From the NCBI GenBank assembly GCA_030037775.1, contig JASHQB010000152.1, positions 1 to 43,239 on the forward strand: 43,239 nt of DNA, written 5' to 3'. The DNA is from Candidatus Acidiferrales bacterium (GTDB lineage: Bacteria; Acidobacteriota; Terriglobia; Acidiferrales; UBA7541). The notes under the pieces were generated by a model that was not told the origin of the DNA, did not search any database, and worked only from the letters and a program-made list of their open reading frames with translations. The position numbers and the translations under genes are program-made. Shown here piece after piece: positions 25,759 to 33,661 of the stretch (within the stretch, counting starts at the first letter, position 1; each line of letters begins with the position of its first letter).

Positions 25759-26372
25759 TGGCCGGGCCTCCAGAACTTCACGTGGTTGAGCGCATTGATA
25801 TTGTGGATGGTGTCGTGGCACCCGCTTGAAATGCACGACATTTGATTGGAGGTCAGAGAGTCCATCACCGCGGAATGGATGGCGTTCTCCTCGAAGCCCC
25901 GCGCGCCCTGATGGCAGTGCAAGCACTGATGGTTGTCCCATCCGCCGGGGATGCGAATGGGATTGGGCGGCGTGCTCACATACTGCATGTAAATCCGTGT
26001 GAGCCCGCGCATTTTGTCCTTCAGCGGACCGTAAATCGAGTAGTCCGCATGGCAGGCGTAACAGGCCTCATCCGCCGGCACGCGGTGATTCTGAAAATGC
26101 GCGGCGGGGATATAGCTGGGGTCATCGACGTAAAGACTGCGGCCATAGGGAACCATCACGTGGCAGGAAGTGCAGAATTGCGTCGTCTCCGAGCGCTGCA
26201 TGTGCGTATTCATTCCTCCCACCAGACAGAGCGCGGGAAGAACCGCCAACCCAATGAAAGCGACGATTTTTCCCGCCGCGCCGGCGGTGATCGAAGGGCG
26301 AATCAGAAAGACCAAGGCCAGCAGGATGGTCACGATGATCTGAATGAGCAGGAACGCCGTTAATGCCGTCAA
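25755..26372 (-). CDS. NapC/NirT-like tetraheme membrane cytochrome c
   Basis: The 205-residue protein has two predicted membrane helices (about 4-24 and 35-53), followed by a periplasmic heme domain. Heme motifs are FCTSCH, CYACH and CLHCH, plus a non-standard fourth, CISSGCH (CX4CH, residues 180-186). The segment SETTQFCTSCHVMVPYG resembles the NapC/NirT/NrfH/CymA quinol dehydrogenases, which take electrons from the quinol pool or give them to it. These usually have one membrane helix, so the second is unusual. The start is TTG, supported by AGGAGG just upstream. It is probably the inner-membrane entry or exit point of the conduit encoded upstream in the operon. Confidence 0.85.
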   Translation of the reverse strand: MTALTAFLLIQIIVTILLALVFLIRPSITAGAAGKIVAFIGLAVLPALCLVGGMNTHMQRSETTQFCTSCHVMVPYGRSLYVDDPSYIPAAHFQNHRVPADEACYACHADYSIYGPLKDKMRGLTRIYMQYVSTPPNPIRIPGGWDNHQCLHCHQGARGFEENAIHSAVMDSLTSNQMSCISSGCHDTIHNINALNHVKFWRPGQ

Positions 26373-26441
26373 GAAGCCTCCTCACGCCGCTGCTGGGGAT
26401 GGGGGGCAGAGCGACTCTCGGCCTCAAGAAACGCCCGGATT

Positions 26442-26783
26442 TTATTTCTTCTTGGCTATGTCCCGGATAAAGCCAACGAGCCCCTTGATCTGATCGTCGG
26501 TCAGCTTGCCCTTGTAGGCTGGCATGGTCTTGCCCAAGCCGTTGGCGATGGCGTCGGTCAGTTCGGCGTCGGATTTCTTCTGCACTTCGTCCGACCGCAA
26601 GTCCTTCGCGCCCAATTTCGTGCCCATTGGGCAGTTGCCGCTGCCGTCGGGAGCATGGCAGATGGCGCACTTGGTCTTGAAAACCCCGGCGAAATCATCG
26701 GCTCGCGTGGAGGCATTCGAGAGAAACATGAACGCAACCGCCAAAAGGGACGCTTGGCTCAGTCGACGCAATAAAAAGTTCAT
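26442..26783 (-). CDS. Small periplasmic monoheme cytochrome c
   Basis: The 113-residue protein has a signal peptide (about residues 1-28, cleaved near TRA-DD) and a single class I cytochrome c domain. CAICH binds heme at 39-43, with His43 as one axial ligand and Met87 in GKTMPAY as the other; the C-terminal helix is DQIKGLVGFIRDIAK. It would carry electrons through the periplasm between the NapC-like protein and the decaheme protein. GGAGGG lies six bases before the ATG. It is the fourth gene of the operon. Confidence 0.92.
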   Translation of the reverse strand: MNFLLRRLSQASLLAVAFMFLSNASTRADDFAGVFKTKCAICHAPDGSGNCPMGTKLGAKDLRSDEVQKKSDAELTDAIANGLGKTMPAYKGKLTDDQIKGLVGFIRDIAKKK

Positions 26784-26841
26784 CTAGCCCTCCCAGACCG
26801 GAAAATATCACAACTTGCCCCTGTTTCTGGATACGCGTCCG

Positions 26842-29490
26842 CTAGAACGAATATCGGAAAGCAAAGGTGATGTTGCTGCCATTGAAGTCCTGCAGCGGTA
26901 TCGCGGCCAAGCCGAACGGGTTGGCGTCTCCCGTTTCGTTGAAGCCGTAATAGTTCCATCCGATCTTGTAGCTGAAGCCCTTGTACATGTCGATGACGAT
27001 CGATCCGTACGGCATCTGATAGTTGTAATCCAGTGTGCCCGAAGGCGTGAGCGGATTGAGGAAGATGGTGTTGCCGCGGACGAAGCTGCCGCCGTATCCG
27101 AGATTTGCGGTGACGCGTTTTCCAGGCTTCCACATCAGATCGGCATGCGCGAAGTGATCGTTACTGGCGTAGGTGGAAAGAGCGCCCAATCCCGCCGCGC
27201 CGACCGACGCTCCGGCGATAGGGCAAGCCGTGGTGGCCACGCCGGGAGGCGAAGTGCTTACGGGCAGCGTTCCCGGGGGCGGCGTTGGGTTTGTAGCGGA
27301 AATGGAGTAGTTGAAGCAGATGTCCGACTGCGTATACACATCCCAGTAGTTGTAGCCGAAGCTGACCGCCAGGCGCGGATTAGGCACAAGCATGGTGTTG
27401 AAGCTGTACATGCGGTCATGCTCCAAGTTGTCTACGGTGTAGACGTTGTCGCGGTTTTCGTGGATTTCCACCGCGCCGTCCACGGTCGCCCAGGGCTTTG
27501 GCGTGTAGGAAGCGTGCACCTTGTAGCTTTGGACCTGGCGCGGATCGATGCGCGTAAACGCGACGTTGTTATACCCAAAAGAGAAGTCCCCATTGAGGAG
27601 CAGGGTATCGACCGGACGAGCTTTCAAGCCAAGTTCGAAAGCATTTTCGCCGATATCAATGAGGTCGACCGTGGCACCGGTGCTCGGGACGGGAGGTGTG
27701 AAGGTGATGGAACCATCACCGTTGAGGACGCAGCCCGCTGGTAGGGCGCCAGCCACGAGTGCGCAGTTTCCACGCGCTGCTAGATAGTCATTCGCCGCGG
27801 TGGCCGTCGCGCCGCCCGGATAATAAATATCCGCTGTGGTGTAGCTGAGCGAGGAAATCACGATATCGCGGTGGGTGTACACGTCTCCAATGTACCCGCT
27901 GATCCGCTTGGTGAAATCGTATTCGAATTCCAGATTGTTGGACTTCATATCCTGCTTGAGGAAATTCCCGTTATAGGCATCCACCAGATCCGCGGCGGAG
28001 GTGGCGGTGTGGTCCGGGCAAGTTGGGCCGCTGTAATTGTTACCGGCGTCGCAGTTGGCGGCCACGAACAAGCCGACCGGTGCTCCTAAGCCGGTCGCAC
28101 CGGCTGCGTCGAACAAAGAACCCAGCTCGCTGTCCCACATGCCGGGAATGCGCCAGTTGTTGTAGTGGAAGAAGTCCTCGATGCTGAAATTGTTGGTCAC
28201 CGAATAAACGCCCGACCAATCGGCATCGACGGAATCACGCTTCGTCTCGGCGGGGCCGGCGGTGGTTCCGCCCGGAGAACCCGTGCGAATGGTCCAGCCA
28301 ACAAGCGTTTCGTTGAAGTTAGGAACCGTGTTGTCGGAGCTGCTATAGCCGAACGAACCGGAGGTCTCAAACTTCAAAAAGTAGTTCGATTCGAACCGCA
28401 GCCTCTCGGTGGGCATAAAATCCCGGGGCTGGCCCACCTGGCTGTAACTCACAAATCCGTTGCAGGCAGCCATGGCTGTGGGCGGAGCGGTTGAGGCATT
28501 CGCAATCGGGGCAGCGCACGGCAATGCCTCAGCGGCGGTCTGCGTGCTCCAGAGGATGCCCAGATCAACAGGGGTTCCGTTGGCGGCCTGATAGCCGTAT
28601 TGCTGCGGCGTGGCGGTGGGATTCTCCGTCACCGTGTTGTCCTGCCGGAAGTAGCTCAGGAACTGGTCATAGGAGATCCTGGTGCGCGGCAGGACGCGAA
28701 AATCCACGCCCGCGCGATAGGCGTTCGTCGTGTAGCTGTAATTCTCCGGAAAATCGGTCAGCGTCCCGCCGTCGGTGGTGAAGAAGCCCGGCCCCTCATC
28801 TGCGTCATGCGAATAGCCGAGGCGAAAACGAATCTTGGATTGCGGCAAAAGCGTCAAATCGTAGTCCTGCATCCGCCGTACTAGATCGAGCGCGTGCGGG
28901 GAGTTCGTCTGGGCCACCGCCGGGTTCGAGCAATAGCCGGGCAGGCCAGGATTGGTAGAGGTGGGCGGGCTGACGATGCAGCCGGTGGTCTGCGAACCCA
29001 CTGGGTTCAGCGTCGCCGGGTTCAGCGGGTTGGCGAAAAGATTGTAGTCCCAGAAATTCTCGTCGCGACGGAACAACGCGTGGAAGTCATACACTTTGTT
29101 CATGTCGATGTGCAGCCGGGACACGTCGTTGGGATCGCCGCCGTAGCCGAAGTTGCTGAAATTGAGGTCGTCAAAGAACAATCCCTGATGGTTCAGCGAA
29201 CGCATGTCCAGCTCGTAATCGAACAGCCGGACGCCGGAGCCGAGATTGACGAAGGTGTCGTAGGTGTCGTAATTTCCGCCGATTTCGTTTATCCGGAATC
29301 CGAAGTCGATGGTTTGCTGAACGTTATAATCGCCGGAATTTATGCCTTGCGTTTGCTCGAGAGTCTGCGCGGAGGCCTGCTGGCCGGGTGAGCGCTGCGG
29401 GAAAAACATCACGACCAGCAGCACCAGGCCCACCGTGATCGCTCTGCGGCTGACCGTGTTCTCACTGCACGACGTTCGCAAAGAGCCCAT
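26842..29490 (-). CDS. MtrB/PioB-family outer-membrane beta-barrel porin
   Basis: The 882-residue protein has a signal peptide, then a long alternation of amphipathic beta strands that ends in phenylalanine (FAFRYSF), the outer-membrane barrel signature. The N-terminal segment on GFRINEIGGNYDTYDTFVNLG and the many YxxxLDF-type strands match the MtrB/PioB family (DUF/TIGR type for decaheme-associated outer-membrane protein). Such a barrel holds an MtrA/PioA decaheme cytochrome and lets electrons cross the outer membrane. It is longer than Shewanella MtrB (about 700). Five pairs of nearby cysteines sit in apparent loops. The MtrB-type N-terminal CXXC is not seen. It lies 9 nt after the decaheme gene. 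Confidence 0.85.
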   Translation of the reverse strand: MGSLRTSCSENTVSRRAITVGLVLLVVMFFPQRSPGQQASAQTLEQTQGINSGDYNVQQTIDFGFRINEIGGNYDTYDTFVNLGSGVRLFDYELDMRSLNHQGLFFDDLNFSNFGYGGDPNDVSRLHIDMNKVYDFHALFRRDENFWDYNLFANPLNPATLNPVGSQTTGCIVSPPTSTNPGLPGYCSNPAVAQTNSPHALDLVRRMQDYDLTLLPQSKIRFRLGYSHDADEGPGFFTTDGGTLTDFPENYSYTTNAYRAGVDFRVLPRTRISYDQFLSYFRQDNTVTENPTATPQQYGYQAANGTPVDLGILWSTQTAAEALPCAAPIANASTAPPTAMAACNGFVSYSQVGQPRDFMPTERLRFESNYFLKFETSGSFGYSSSDNTVPNFNETLVGWTIRTGSPGGTTAGPAETKRDSVDADWSGVYSVTNNFSIEDFFHYNNWRIPGMWDSELGSLFDAAGATGLGAPVGLFVAANCDAGNNYSGPTCPDHTATSAADLVDAYNGNFLKQDMKSNNLEFEYDFTKRISGYIGDVYTHRDIVISSLSYTTADIYYPGGATATAANDYLAARGNCALVAGALPAGCVLNGDGSITFTPPVPSTGATVDLIDIGENAFELGLKARPVDTLLLNGDFSFGYNNVAFTRIDPRQVQSYKVHASYTPKPWATVDGAVEIHENRDNVYTVDNLEHDRMYSFNTMLVPNPRLAVSFGYNYWDVYTQSDICFNYSISATNPTPPPGTLPVSTSPPGVATTACPIAGASVGAAGLGALSTYASNDHFAHADLMWKPGKRVTANLGYGGSFVRGNTIFLNPLTPSGTLDYNYQMPYGSIVIDMYKGFSYKIGWNYYGFNETGDANPFGLAAIPLQDFNGSNITFAFRYSF

Positions 29491-29499
29491 GGCATCCCC

Positions 29500-30459
29500 T
29501 CACTTAAAGAACGTGGAGCTGAAATTCGAGCCGTGAATGGCCACGTGGCACAACGTGCAGGCCTGGAAGAAGGTCGCCTGGTTGTGGAAGGAGGGCGCAC
29601 CTGGCGCACTGCTGAAGCTCGAAGTTGTGTGGCACTGGAGGCAGAGCAGATTCACGTTGCTGAGCCTCAGCATGTGGGCATTTGGCCCTCCATGAACCAC
29701 GTGACAAGAAGTGCAGCCGTCTACCTTCACGGGCGCGTGCTCATAAACAAACGGGCCCTGCTTGTCGGTATGGCATTTGAAGCAGACCGCATCTTGCGTC
29801 GCCGCCATCCGCACCTGGTTGGGGCCTTCGGTGCCGTGTGGATTGTGGCAGTCCGTGCACTGGATCAGGCCCTCGTTGACGCGGTGGTGGAATGGCATTT
29901 CGAATTCGGCCTTCTTCGCCAGATGGCAGGAGTAACAAAGCTCCGGCTGCGATTTGACCAGCAGGAATTCCTTCGTTTCAGAGTGGTGAATCGTATGGCA
30001 CGACGTGCAGCTCAAGCCGTTCTTTGCATGGACTGAGTTGAGCGCGTTCATGTGCTGTGTCCCGCCAGCGTGGCAGACTAGGCAGCGCGCGTTAATATCC
30101 TTTGCCGAGACCTTAGTGAAAAGGAACAGTTTCGAAATATCGGTGGGGTCGGAGATGTGCGCGGCCGCTGCGCCATGGCATGCCTCGCAGCCCTGGTGCC
30201 CCGGACCTTCCTTCGCATTAAGGGTTGTTTTCCAGTGCGGCCCTTCGCTCCAGGACTTGTACTCCGCGTCGTGGCAGGCCTTGCAGGTGTCCGAGCCGGC
30301 GTAAGCGGAAGGCCCGGCGGTTCGCGCTTTAGGTGCCACTGCAGGGGCCTTGGAATCGTTTTGGGAAGGCTTGTCCTGCGCTGGGGTTCCGGATTGAACC
30401 ACAGCTAGGAGAGTAACAATCGCAAGTCCCGTTAAGCTAAGAGCCCTGAACCGCGCCAT
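29500..30459 (-). CDS. DmsE/MtrA/PioA-type decaheme cytochrome c
   Basis: The 319-residue periplasmic protein carries a signal peptide (about residues 1-27) and exactly ten CXXCH motifs: CKACH, CEACH, CLVCH, CTSCH, CYSCH, CTDCH, CFKCH, CTSCH, CLQCH and CTLCH. The number, length and spacing match MtrA, PioA and DmsE, which form a heme wire plugged into an MtrB/PioB porin. The immediate downstream gene is that porin, so the pairing is certain from context. Direction of flow (metal reduction, Fe(II) oxidation or DMSO-type respiration) cannot be told. The promoter region contains a CRP-type palindrome at 30550-30565. Confidence 0.96.
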   Translation of the reverse strand: MARFRALSLTGLAIVTLLAVVQSGTPAQDKPSQNDSKAPAVAPKARTAGPSAYAGSDTCKACHDAEYKSWSEGPHWKTTLNAKEGPGHQGCEACHGAAAAHISDPTDISKLFLFTKVSAKDINARCLVCHAGGTQHMNALNSVHAKNGLSCTSCHTIHHSETKEFLLVKSQPELCYSCHLAKKAEFEMPFHHRVNEGLIQCTDCHNPHGTEGPNQVRMAATQDAVCFKCHTDKQGPFVYEHAPVKVDGCTSCHVVHGGPNAHMLRLSNVNLLCLQCHTTSSFSSAPGAPSFHNQATFFQACTLCHVAIHGSNFSSTFFK

Positions 30460-30515
30460 TGGACCCCCGACTTGCTTCCAGATAGTTTCTCTAAGACGAA
30501 ACGTTGGCCGAATTC

Positions 30516-30565
30516 TTGTAGTTTTCTATCGAAACCATTTCGCTCTGTCTGTGACCGTCGTCACA
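30516..30565 (-). promoter_or_regulatory. Crp-type operator and promoter of the conduit operon
   Basis: A perfect palindrome TGTGACCGTCGTCACA at 30550-30565 lies between the regulator gene and the decaheme gene. On the minus strand, TAGAAA at 30523-30528 (four of six matches to TATAAT) is centred 32 bp from the palindrome centre, the class II activation distance. This predicts a start near 30516 and a leader of about 57 nt. The palindrome is seen directly; the promoter and activation mode are inference. Confidence 0.7.
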
Positions 30566-30580
30566 CTTTGTTCAGTAGCT

Positions 30581-31321
30581 CTAGTCCTGCAATACGAGGG
30601 CCTTTGTACTTGATGATCGTTTTCGTGTTGGACTGCCATTGTCTTCTGCCATCTTCTGCAGGGCCTCCCAATCTTTGACCAGGAGGGTTGAGTGCTTCCA
30701 ATCCAACACGTGCCGTTTCTTGAGGCGGGCAAGAAGCCGGCTTGCCGTTTCGCGCGACAGTCCGACCATCTGCGCGAGGTCCTGTTGACTCGCACCGGGG
30801 AGCCGGATGTATCCGCCATTCTCCTTGCTCTGTGCCCGCAATCCCAAAAGGAATGTCGCCAGCCTTTGCTGCGCGGATTCGGACAGGCCGATAGTCTTGA
30901 GTTCTTTTAGAAGTTGTTTGCATCGTTCACTGAGGAGTTCCGCGACCTCGAAAGTCGTTCTTGGCGTCTCCAGCACCAGTTTGAGAAAAGCCGTGCGCGG
31001 CACAAAGATCGCCGTCACCGCCTCCACGGCTTCCGCGGTTGATTCATGCGTTCTTCCCAAGATGGTCGCGGCAAGTCCCAGGACTGTTCCGGGGCCCAAG
31101 AATCCGAGAATAAGGGTCTTCCCATCAGAAGCTGCCATGGAGAGTTTCACCGATCCCTCGACCAGCAGGAAGACGCCCTCTGGTTTTCCTCCCTGCGCAA
31201 AGAGAGTAGCCCCTTTCTCACAAGACACTTTGTGGCCGCACTCGCTGATTCTTTGAAAAAGCGTTTGGTCCGGCGGGCATGCCGGAGATGGAGAAAGCAC
31301 CGCGACTCCGGGATGGTACAT
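30581..31321 (-). CDS. Crp/Fnr-family transcriptional regulator
   Basis: The 246-residue protein has a cNMP-binding-type beta-barrel (about 25-140, with GKPEGVFLLVEGSVKLS and FLGPGTVLGL), a dimer helix near 130-150 and a Crp-type helix-turn-helix (ASQQDLAQMVGLSRETASRL, about 188-207). The recognition helix has Arg-Glu-x-x-x-Arg (RETASR), as in E. coli CRP, which reads TGTGA. The FNR cysteine pattern is absent. The start is the ATG at 31321 with GAGGAGGG upstream; an ORF begins 132 nt earlier without a signal. Both its own promoter region and that of the decaheme gene hold TGTGA-N6-TCACA, so it is the likely direct regulator of the operon. Confidence 0.93.
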   Translation of the reverse strand: MYHPGVAVLSPSPACPPDQTLFQRISECGHKVSCEKGATLFAQGGKPEGVFLLVEGSVKLSMAASDGKTLILGFLGPGTVLGLAATILGRTHESTAEAVEAVTAIFVPRTAFLKLVLETPRTTFEVAELLSERCKQLLKELKTIGLSESAQQRLATFLLGLRAQSKENGGYIRLPGASQQDLAQMVGLSRETASRLLARLKKRHVLDWKHSTLLVKDWEALQKMAEDNGSPTRKRSSSTKALVLQD

Positions 31322-31460
31322 CGTCCCTCCTCGGTTGACGCGTCGTCGATCGACGCTACGTTCGATGCCCTTAGCAGCGTAGGTATTCAATGTTCCTTCG
31401 ATCCCAGCCCACTCATACAGTAACTGGTATAATACCGTAATGGCTAATGTCACATTGCAG

Positions 31461-31476
31461 TGTGACCGCCGTCACA
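31461..31476. promoter_or_regulatory. Crp-type palindromic operator upstream of the regulator gene
   Basis: TGTGACCGCCGTCACA is a perfect TGTGA-N6-TCACA palindrome, differing from the copy at 30550-30565 in a single spacer base. It is centred 147 nt upstream of the regulator ATG and 285 nt upstream of the divergent decarboxylase ATG. Autoregulation is inferred. Confidence 0.75.
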
Positions 31477-31573
31477 TACAGAAGGGTAGCCCGCAGAGCG
31501 ATTTGTTTATTTCTTATTGGCGAGCTCTCTGCGAGTGTTAGTCAAGAACAACGCAGCCACCATTCGGACACAA

Positions 31574-31614
31574 ATTAAGAAGACGCGCTGCCGTCAGCAT
31601 TAGGGTTTCTTAAT
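31574..31614. repeat. Inverted repeat with 25-nt spacer
   Basis: ATTAAGAA and TTCTTAAT are perfect 8-bp arms. They could form a weak hairpin or a two-half-site operator upstream of the decarboxylase gene. No T-tract follows, so it is not a typical terminator. Confidence 0.4.
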
Positions 31615-31753
31615 CATTCCCAGGCCAGCAGCGCCTCTCCCTTACGAATTTTCAATAATCTTCCTGCACCGCGCCCTCGCCGAAGCCAACCAGGGCAAAT
31701 CGAAGGCCAGAACTGCCCGGCACCGAAATTGCAAGCATTCGCTGGAGCAGACC

Positions 31754-33646
31754 ATGAAGTGCGGCAAAGAAGAGAGAATCGTTCAACCTGCTCGGCGTGA
31801 AATCAAGACGGCAGCCCTCTCTTTTCCTGAGCGCGAGGACCAAACCCTTGACCCACGCGATTGGGAAGCGCTCCGCACGCAGGCGCATCGCATGCTCGAC
31901 GATATCCTTGATTACACGAAAAACATCCGCGAGCGGCCGATTTGGCAGCCCATTCCGGACAAAGTGCGCATGCGATTTCGAAGCACTCTTCCGGTCGGAC
32001 CTTCGTCTCTCACCGAGGTCCATCAGGAGTTCATGAATTACATCCTGCCCTTCGCCGTGGGAAATGCTCACCCCGGTTTCATGGGCTGGGTCCACGGCGG
32101 TGGCACGCCCGTTGGAATGCTTGCCGAGATGCTTGCGGCGGGGCTGAATGCCAATCTGGGTGGGCGCGATCAGATTCCCATCGAGGTGGAGCGTCAAATT
32201 ACGAGCTGGATGCAAAAACTCTTCGGCTTCCCGGAGAATGCCACCGGCCTATTTGTCACTGGAACGTCCATGGCGAATTTCATTGCCATCGTCATCGCGC
32301 GCGATGCAGCGCTCGGTTGTGACGTTCGCAGACAGGGCGTGGCCGCAGAATCGAAACGGCTAACGGCGTATGGCTCCGCGGCGCTGCACGGCTGTGCTGG
32401 CAAAGCGATGGATCTGTGCGGCCTCGGTAGCGAGGCGCTCCGGCTGGTTCCCACGGACAATCGCGGGCGGTTAGAACTGACGGCTCTTGCGAGGGCCATC
32501 AAGACGGATCGCGACGCCGGCTTCGCGCCTTTTCTTATCATGGCGACCGCGGGAACCGTCGACACTGGCGCGATTGACGATCTCACGAGTCTCGCCACCC
32601 TCGCCCACGGCGAAAAACTCTGGTTTCACGTGGACGGGGCGTATGGCGCCTTGGCGATGCTTGCTCCGGACCTCGCGCCACGGCTTCGCGGCATTGAGCG
32701 CGCCGACTCTCTGGCCTTCGATTTTCACAAATGGGGCCAGGTTCCCTACGACGCCGGCTTCATCCTGGTTCGCGATGGTACTCTGCATCGCAACGCGTTT
32801 GCGGCTTCGTCCACTTATTTGCGGCGCGAGACGCGAGGGCTCGCCGCCGGTGCTCCTTGGCCTTGTGATTACGGTCCGGACCTTTCGCGTGGCTTCCGCG
32901 CGTTGAAGACGTGGTTCACGCTGAAGGTCTACGGCGCCGAAGCGATGGGCGCTGCCATTTCGCGCACCTCCACGCTGGCTCGTTACCTGGAGCATCGCAT
33001 CTTAAACACCCCGGAACTGGAGCTGCTCGCGCCGGTCGAACTGAACATCGTTTGTTTTCGTTATCGCGCCGACGATTCTGATCGCGTGAACGCAAGCATC
33101 GTGGTCGAACTGCAGGAGTCTGGAATTGTCGCGCCGTCCACCACGGTGGTCGATGGCCGCTTGGCGATTCGCGCGGCCATCGTCAATCATCGCACCGGGC
33201 AGAGCGAAATTGACAAACTGGTCGGGTGCACGCTGGCTCTGGGCCGGCGCATCACAAAGAGTTTCACCGCGGCAGGCCATGCCGCTCCGAAGATTGCTGC
33301 TACCGACTCATCGCCGCGCGCCAAGTGGGAATCGGAGCTGCGCGAGGTCGAAAGCCAGATGGCGTCCGATCCGTTTTCCCTCGATCTGCGTTTTCAGCGA
33401 GCGTCTTTGTTATCTGAACTGGGCCGCCTCGTGGACGCCAGAACCGAATACATGAAGGTCCTTGAGCGCGAGCCGTACCATCTGGCGGCACTGAACAAAC
33501 TGGGCAGCGTGCTAATCGCCACAGGCCATCGCACCGCCGCGGGAATCGCCTACAAAGAAGCGGTCGTGCGCCATCCCGACGATTCCACCAGCCGCGTGAA
33601 TTACGGCAACTATCTCTTGGAAGAAAGCGAACGGCAGGAAGCCTAG
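31754..33646 (+). CDS. PLP-dependent group II decarboxylase with C-terminal TPRs
   Basis: The 630-residue protein has an aromatic-L-amino-acid/glutamate decarboxylase-type domain (about 25-500). Visible are HPGFMGWVHGGGTPVGMLAE, NLGGRDQIPIEVERQI, the WFHVDGAYG motif with the PLP-binding Asp, and the Schiff-base Lys326 in FDFHKWGQVPYD. It is followed by about two TPR units (RTEYMKVLEREPYHLAALNK and so on, from about 560). It probably removes CO2 from an amino acid to give an amine. The stop is TAG at 33644-33646 in the middle of a TPR, and the next gene continues in the same frame, so the two may be one protein of about 1011 residues. GGAG precedes the ATG. Confidence 0.88.
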   Translation: MKCGKEERIVQPARREIKTAALSFPEREDQTLDPRDWEALRTQAHRMLDDILDYTKNIRERPIWQPIPDKVRMRFRSTLPVGPSSLTEVHQEFMNYILPFAVGNAHPGFMGWVHGGGTPVGMLAEMLAAGLNANLGGRDQIPIEVERQITSWMQKLFGFPENATGLFVTGTSMANFIAIVIARDAALGCDVRRQGVAAESKRLTAYGSAALHGCAGKAMDLCGLGSEALRLVPTDNRGRLELTALARAIKTDRDAGFAPFLIMATAGTVDTGAIDDLTSLATLAHGEKLWFHVDGAYGALAMLAPDLAPRLRGIERADSLAFDFHKWGQVPYDAGFILVRDGTLHRNAFAASSTYLRRETRGLAAGAPWPCDYGPDLSRGFRALKTWFTLKVYGAEAMGAAISRTSTLARYLEHRILNTPELELLAPVELNIVCFRYRADDSDRVNASIVVELQESGIVAPSTTVVDGRLAIRAAIVNHRTGQSEIDKLVGCTLALGRRITKSFTAAGHAAPKIAATDSSPRAKWESELREVESQMASDPFSLDLRFQRASLLSELGRLVDARTEYMKVLEREPYHLAALNKLGSVLIATGHRTAAGIAYKEAVVRHPDDSTSRVNYGNYLLEESERQEA

Positions 33647-33661
33647 AAGCGCACCGAGGAG

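Larger units (their letters stand above)
31322..31753. promoter_or_regulatory. Intergenic regulatory region between regulator and decarboxylase genes
   Basis: This 432-nt region has no gene. It holds a perfect Crp-type palindrome TGTGACCGCCGTCACA at 31461-31476, with an overlapping reversed element TCACA-N6-TGTGA at 31450-31465. A symmetric GGTATAATACC at 31426-31436 could serve as a -10 box on either strand. An 8-bp inverted repeat ATTAAGAA/TTCTTAAT (31574-31581 and 31607-31614) lies 140 nt before the decarboxylase ATG. No clear -35 is found for either gene, fitting activator-dependent transcription. Confidence 0.6.
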
